Below the pieces are notes generated by a model that had not been told where the DNA came from, made no database searches, and saw only the letters and a program-made list of their open reading frames with translations. The translations under genes were made by a program, and so were the position numbers. Shown here in pieces: positions 6,382 to 9,625 of a DNA stretch of 9,625 nt; the stretch's first letter is position 1, and every line of letters begins with the position of its first letter. This DNA comes from Burkholderiales bacterium (lineage in GTDB: Bacteria > Pseudomonadota > Gammaproteobacteria > Burkholderiales > Burkholderiaceae_C), in NCBI GenBank assembly GCA_025354615.1, contig JANXMO010000303.1:1-9625 (forward strand), given 5' to 3'.

Positions 6382-7053
6382 ATGCGCATTTTGATTGCCG
6401 AAGACGACCAAGTGCTGGCCGATGGGCTGTTGCGTTCGTTGCGCCACGCCGGTTATGCGGTGGACTGCGTGGCCAGCGGCAGCGAGGCCGACACCGCGTT
6501 GTCGATGCAGGAATTCGACCTGTTGATCCTCGACCTCGGCCTGCCCAAAGTTCATGGCCTCGAGGTGCTGCGCCGGCTGCGCACGCGCGGCTCGGCGATG
6601 CCGGTGCTCATTTTGACCGCGGCGGACAGCATCGAGCAGCGCGTCAAGGGGTTGGACTTGGGCGCAGATGACTACATGGCCAAGCCGTTTGCTCTGCAGG
6701 AGCTGGAAGCGCGGGTGCGGGCGTTGACGCGCCGCCGCCTGGGCACCGCCTCGGCGTCCATCAAGCATGGGCCGCTGACCTTCGATGCCACCGGCCGCGT
6801 GGCCTATCTCAACGACCAGTTGCTGGAGTTGTCGGCGCGTGAAATCGGCTTGCTGGAAGTGCTGCTGCAGCGCGCCGGGCGGCTGGTCAGCAAGGACCAG
6901 CTCGTCGAGCGCTTGTGCGAATGGGGCGAAGAGGTCAGCAGCAATGCGATCGAGGTCTACATCCACCGTCTGCGCAAGAAGATCGAGCATGGCCCGGTGC
7001 GCATCGCCACCGTGCGCGGCCTGGGTTACTGCCTGGAGCGGATTGCTGTTTGA
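6382..7053 (+). CDS. OmpR/PhoB-family response regulator, TctD/QseB-like
   Basis: A 223-residue two-component transcription factor. The receiver domain (about 1-115) shows acidic residues E7, D8 and D9, phosphoacceptor D51 (LILDLGLP), switch T79 (LILTAAD) and K101 (AKPF), so it should be phosphorylatable. A linker rich in Arg (RRRLG) leads to the C-terminal winged helix (about 127-223) with LSAREIGLLEVLLQRAGRLVS, EEVSSNAIEVYIHRLRKKIE and the final RGLGYCLE. The phrase SSNAIEVYIHRLRKK is typical of the TctD/QseB branch. The start MRILIAEDD is the family start; ATG 6367 would add five residues. No Shine-Dalgarno is visible. The expected partner kinase is not next to it: it lies at 8019-9614, beyond a reversed PEP-CTERM gene. 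TctD/TctE in enterobacteria control tricarboxylate transport, but no such transporter is in the window, so the signal is unknown. Confidence 0.94.
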   Translation: MRILIAEDDQVLADGLLRSLRHAGYAVDCVASGSEADTALSMQEFDLLILDLGLPKVHGLEVLRRLRTRGSAMPVLILTAADSIEQRVKGLDLGADDYMAKPFALQELEARVRALTRRRLGTASASIKHGPLTFDATGRVAYLNDQLLELSAREIGLLEVLLQRAGRLVSKDQLVERLCEWGEEVSSNAIEVYIHRLRKKIEHGPVRIATVRGLGYCLERIAV

Positions 7054-7268
7054 ACCTAGAAACGGCAGTTGAACGCACCTGAGCGGGCTGTGATGCGGTG
7101 TGTTGGCCAGGCGTGGCGACGCGGCGGGCTCATGCCCGTAAGGAACAACGCCGCCAGCGCGCCGCAGCGCGGCCCGCTCGGGTGCGGAGCGCTGTCACCC
7201 ATGAGGTGAATACGGCCGTGAGCGAAAAAGCGGGCAGGCATAAAAACCTTGCAAGCGGATATGAGCGG
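7054..7268. other. Noncoding gap between response regulator and PEP-CTERM gene
   Basis: This 215-nt stretch lies between convergent stop codons. A short inverted repeat (CGGGC at 7125-7129, GCCCG at 7134-7138, loop TCAT) is present without a T-run. The part near 7222-7250 is locally less GC-rich, with two A-runs. A 61-codon minus-strand open frame (7056-7241) shows no recognisable domain. I see no clear terminator, tRNA or mobile-element end. Confidence 0.5.
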
Positions 7269-7952
7269 TCAATTGCCGTTTCCAGGTTGAACCCGGCGGC
7301 GCACCAAGCCGTGCAGCGCCGCCAGCCCGGCCAGCAGCAGCGCATAGCTGGCCGGTTCCGGCACCGCGGTGACGGCCACGGCATCCAGCAGCGCGCCGCG
7401 GTCGCTGCCAACGCCGCCGATGTCGGGCGTCACCAGTTGCGGCAACGCCGTTCCGACGGTCTTGAAACTGATGGCATAGGCGACGGCGACGGTGGCGCTG
7501 GGCGTGAACACCAGGCTGCAGGCGGTGAAATTGCGGCCAGGCGTGATCAGATAAGTGGCCTGTGATGCGCCGAATGACGCCTGCACCGCTTCACTTGGCG
7601 CACCCGCCAGGTGATTGCCGGCAAGCAAGAAGGAAGCGCTGTATGGCACCCCGGCAGCCAATATGAAGCTGGGCGACACCCGCGTGGCTTCGACGCCGTT
7701 GGTGCCGATCAAATCCACATATGCGCCGTGGCCGGGCAGCGGATCGGGCAAGCCGGCTTGCGAGCGGGCGGCGCTGCTCTCGCCGATGACATTGACTTGG
7801 CCGACCGGGGTGGACCAGCCCGCCGGTGGCGCATTCAGCTGCAACGGCTGGTTATCGAAATCATCGTTGAAAACCGGCTGCCCCTGGGCGGCCATCGGCA
7901 ACGTGGCGCTCCACAAGGCAAGCCAACCGAGGCAGAGGGGGCGGATGTGCAT
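7269..7952 (-). CDS. PEP-CTERM sorting-domain exported protein with DUF642-like beta-sandwich
   Basis: A 227-residue exported protein. Signal peptide: MHIRPL then a hydrophobic core to about residue 20, cleavage likely near 22-24. The C-terminal PEP-CTERM signal is complete: VPEPASYALLLAGLAAL at 197-213 (P198-E199-P200 motif plus membrane helix) followed by the basic cluster R218-R220. In known systems an exosortase recognises this signal in the inner membrane, cleaves it and releases or anchors the protein with exopolysaccharide. The body has FNDDFDNQPL, GAYVDLIGTNG, PYSASFLLAGN and GALLDAVAVTAVPEP, which resemble the DUF642/choice-of-anchor jelly-roll proteins; this assignment is tentative and the ligand unknown. 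The start at 7952 has GGAG at 7961-7964, 8 nt away; a TTG at 7970 is less likely. The gene is inverted and sits between a response regulator and its probable kinase. No exosortase is in the window. Confidence 0.9.
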   Translation of the reverse strand: MHIRPLCLGWLALWSATLPMAAQGQPVFNDDFDNQPLQLNAPPAGWSTPVGQVNVIGESSAARSQAGLPDPLPGHGAYVDLIGTNGVEATRVSPSFILAAGVPYSASFLLAGNHLAGAPSEAVQASFGASQATYLITPGRNFTACSLVFTPSATVAVAYAISFKTVGTALPQLVTPDIGGVGSDRGALLDAVAVTAVPEPASYALLLAGLAALHGLVRRRVQPGNGN

Positions 7953-8018
7953 GAGAACGTCTCCAAACAAGAAATGCCGGCGTGAATGGCCGCTGAGTGC
8001 AAGGATGATTTGTGCGCC
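7953..8018. promoter_or_regulatory. Short divergent region between PEP-CTERM gene and sensor kinase
   Basis: Only 66 nt separate the two divergent start codons (33 nt if the kinase begins at ATG 7986). It contains the GGAG site of the PEP-CTERM gene at 7961-7964. Two full promoters hardly fit, so they must overlap each other or reach into the coding regions. AAGGA at 8001-8005 lies 13 nt from the kinase ATG at 8019, rather far for a ribosome site. No clear -35/-10 pair is seen. Confidence 0.4.
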
Positions 8019-9614
8019 ATGTCACGTTATTCTTCAGCCGACATGCCTGAACCGCCCCCGCCCGCCGTCCCGCACGCCCGCGAGCAGCGCTCGCTGTTCG
8101 GTGAAATCCTCGATTGGATGCTGGCGCCGTTGCTGCTGCTGTGGCCGATGAGCGTCGGCCTGACCTGGCTGGTGGCACAGGGCATCGCCAACAAGCCGTT
8201 TGACCGCGAACTGGCCGACATGGTGCGCGTGCTGTCGAAACAAGTAGCCGTGCACAACATCAACGGCCGCAAACTGACAACGTTTGCCTTGCCGGTGGGC
8301 GCCTCTGAAATCCTGCGCACCGATGACGGCGACAGCATCTATTACCAAGTCACCGGCCTGCGCGGTGAATTCATCGCCGGCGAACGGGCCTTGCCACCGC
8401 CCGCCGAAGCCGAGCGCGCCGCCCTGGGCGACCTGCACTGGCGTGACGACAGCCTGCGCGACGACGGCGTGCGCGTGGCCTATGTGTGGGTTGACGTGCC
8501 CGGCGTACCAGCGGGTGCGGCGCCGCTGGTGCAGGTGGCCGAAACGCTGGGCAAGCGCTCGCGCCTGGCCACCGAAATCATCAAGGGCGTGATCCTGCCG
8601 CAGTTCGTCATCCTGCCGCTAGCCGTGCTGCTGGTGTGGCTGGCGCTGGCGCGTGGCATTGCACCGCTGAATTCGCTGCAGCAGCGCATCCGCCGCCGGG
8701 CCAGCAGCGATTTGAGCCCGATCGACGAGCGCGATGCGCCCGAAGAAGTCGCGCCGCTGGTGCGCGCCATCAATGACCTGCTGGCGCGGCTCGATCAATC
8801 CATTCGCACCCAGAAACACTTCCTGGCCGACGCGGCGCATCAATTGAAAACGCCGCTGGCCGGGCTGCGCATGCAGGCCGAACTGGCGCAGCGCGACATC
8901 GACGCCGGGCACGGCGACGCCCGCACGATGAAGCGCTCGCTGCAGCAAATTGCACTGTCCAGCCAGCGTGCCGCGCACATGGTCAACCAGCTGCTGGCCA
9001 TGGCGCGGGCTGAAAACAAGGAGCAGGCGGCGCGCCAACGGCCGCTGAACCTGCCGCGGCTGGCGGCCGACACGGTGAAAGATTTCGTGCCGCGGGCGCT
9101 GGAAAAAGGCATTGACCTCGGTTTTGAAAGCCCGGAGCTGGCGCCCGGCAAGGCGCCTGCACATGGCGCGCAGCCCACCGTGGCCACGCTGGCCGTGCAG
9201 GGCCACGCGCTGCTGCTGCGCGAATTGATTCGCAATTTGGTCGACAACGCCCTTCAGTACACGCCGGCAGGTGGTCTGGTGACGGTGCGTGTGGCGGCCG
9301 ATCCCGCCAAGCCCGGCGTGCTGTTGCAGGTCGAAGATTCCGGACCTGGCATCGCAGCTGCCGAGCGCGAGCAGGTGTTCCAGCCGTTCTACCGCGCATT
9401 GAATACCGAGGGCGACGGCTCGGGGTTGGGTCTGGCGATCGTGCGGGAGATTGCGCACCAGCACCACGCCGAGGTGCTGCTCGAAGAAGCCGGCCTGCAC
9501 CCGCGCCCCTACAGCCCCGACGATCTGGCGCCGCCAAAGGCGGCTGCGGGCGGTGGCGCGCGGTTCACGGTGCGATTTCCAGCTGTTGTGGCCGCTGCCG
9601 ACGGGCCCGAATAG
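8019..9614 (+). CDS. Sensor histidine kinase, TctE/QseC-like
   Basis: A 531-residue inner-membrane kinase. Order: a proline-rich cytoplasmic tail (PEPPPP, 10-15); first membrane helix about 34-53; periplasmic sensor about 56-185, resembling the 2CSK_N domain of TctE-type kinases; second membrane helix about 191-211; HAMP-like linker 212-262; H-box HFLADAAHQLKTPLAGLR with phosphorylated H274; ATP-binding domain with N-box RELIRNLVDNALQYTP (N406, N410), G1 DSGPGI (440-445), F-box FQPFYRA (454-460) and G2 GSGLGL (467-472). All catalytic motifs are intact. Two Pro/Ala-rich insertions occur, at about 371-390 and about 493-512. The start is uncertain: ATG 7986 (+11 residues) and ATG 8043 (-8) are in frame, and none has a good ribosome site. 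Its likely partner is the regulator at 6382-7053, from which it is separated by the inverted PEP-CTERM gene. Confidence 0.93.
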   Translation: MSRYSSADMPEPPPPAVPHAREQRSLFGEILDWMLAPLLLLWPMSVGLTWLVAQGIANKPFDRELADMVRVLSKQVAVHNINGRKLTTFALPVGASEILRTDDGDSIYYQVTGLRGEFIAGERALPPPAEAERAALGDLHWRDDSLRDDGVRVAYVWVDVPGVPAGAAPLVQVAETLGKRSRLATEIIKGVILPQFVILPLAVLLVWLALARGIAPLNSLQQRIRRRASSDLSPIDERDAPEEVAPLVRAINDLLARLDQSIRTQKHFLADAAHQLKTPLAGLRMQAELAQRDIDAGHGDARTMKRSLQQIALSSQRAAHMVNQLLAMARAENKEQAARQRPLNLPRLAADTVKDFVPRALEKGIDLGFESPELAPGKAPAHGAQPTVATLAVQGHALLLRELIRNLVDNALQYTPAGGLVTVRVAADPAKPGVLLQVEDSGPGIAAAEREQVFQPFYRALNTEGDGSGLGLAIVREIAHQHHAEVLLEEAGLHPRPYSPDDLAPPKAAAGGGARFTVRFPAVVAAADGPE

Positions 9615-9625
9615 ACTGCTGCCGT

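Noticed and set aside
7125..7138. Hairpin CGGGC-TCAT-GCCCG as terminator of the response-regulator gene
   Set aside because: The stem is only 5 bp, has no T-run and lies over 70 nt past the stop codon.
7056..7241. 61-codon minus-strand open frame in the gap after the response regulator
   Set aside because: No recognisable domain, no good ribosome site, and open frames of this length arise easily in GC-rich DNA.
7953..8018. Sigma-54 promoter before the PEP-CTERM gene
   Set aside because: GGCA and TTGC-like fragments exist, but no pair has the right spacing.
1..9625. tRNA/rRNA genes, CRISPR arrays, insertion-sequence ends, phage or toxin-antitoxin genes
   Set aside because: None seen on either strand by eye; coding density leaves no gap longer than 215 nt.

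Overview
The window is about 9.6 kb of GC-rich, densely coding bacterial DNA. It holds eight complete protein genes, one partial gene, and no RNA genes, insertion sequences or CRISPR arrays. Several things suggest a betaproteobacterium of the order Burkholderiales (Comamonadaceae or the Rubrivivax/Leptothrix group): strong G/C preference at third codon positions, a pepP-ubiH gene pair, a TctD/TctE-type two-component system and a PEP-CTERM exported protein. This placement is inferred from gene content and not from a database search.

Left part (1-4179). On the minus strand a Kv-beta-type aldo/keto reductase (366-1346) is followed 14 nt later by a DmeF-like cation diffusion facilitator (1-351, cut by the window edge); these look like one operon. 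Divergently, on the plus strand, lie pepP (Xaa-Pro aminopeptidase P, 1474-2859) and ubiH (ubiquinone-biosynthesis FAD monooxygenase, 2938-4179). A GC-rich hairpin at 4193-4218 separates ubiH from the next, convergent, operon.

Middle part (4233-6181, minus strand). This is a two-gene operon for exported proteins. The first gene encodes a small secreted protein resembling the 'post-PEP-CTERM-1' family. Its stop codon lies 5 nt before the start of the second gene, a secreted zinc metalloprotease. The protease has HExxH, then an inserted PA (protease-associated) domain, then a distant SHWD...LM segment that looks like the third zinc ligand and Met-turn of leishmanolysin-type (M8) metzincins.

Right part (6382-9614). 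An OmpR/TctD-type response regulator and a TctE/QseC-type sensor kinase are both on the plus strand, but they are separated by a PEP-CTERM exported protein gene in the opposite orientation. Such regulator/kinase pairs normally form one operon, so this one appears to be split. Across 5762-9614, three exported proteins, two of them linked to PEP-CTERM/exosortase biology, surround a two-component system. This suggests, but does not prove, an envelope-surface module regulated by that system. No exosortase is present here; one is expected elsewhere in the genome.
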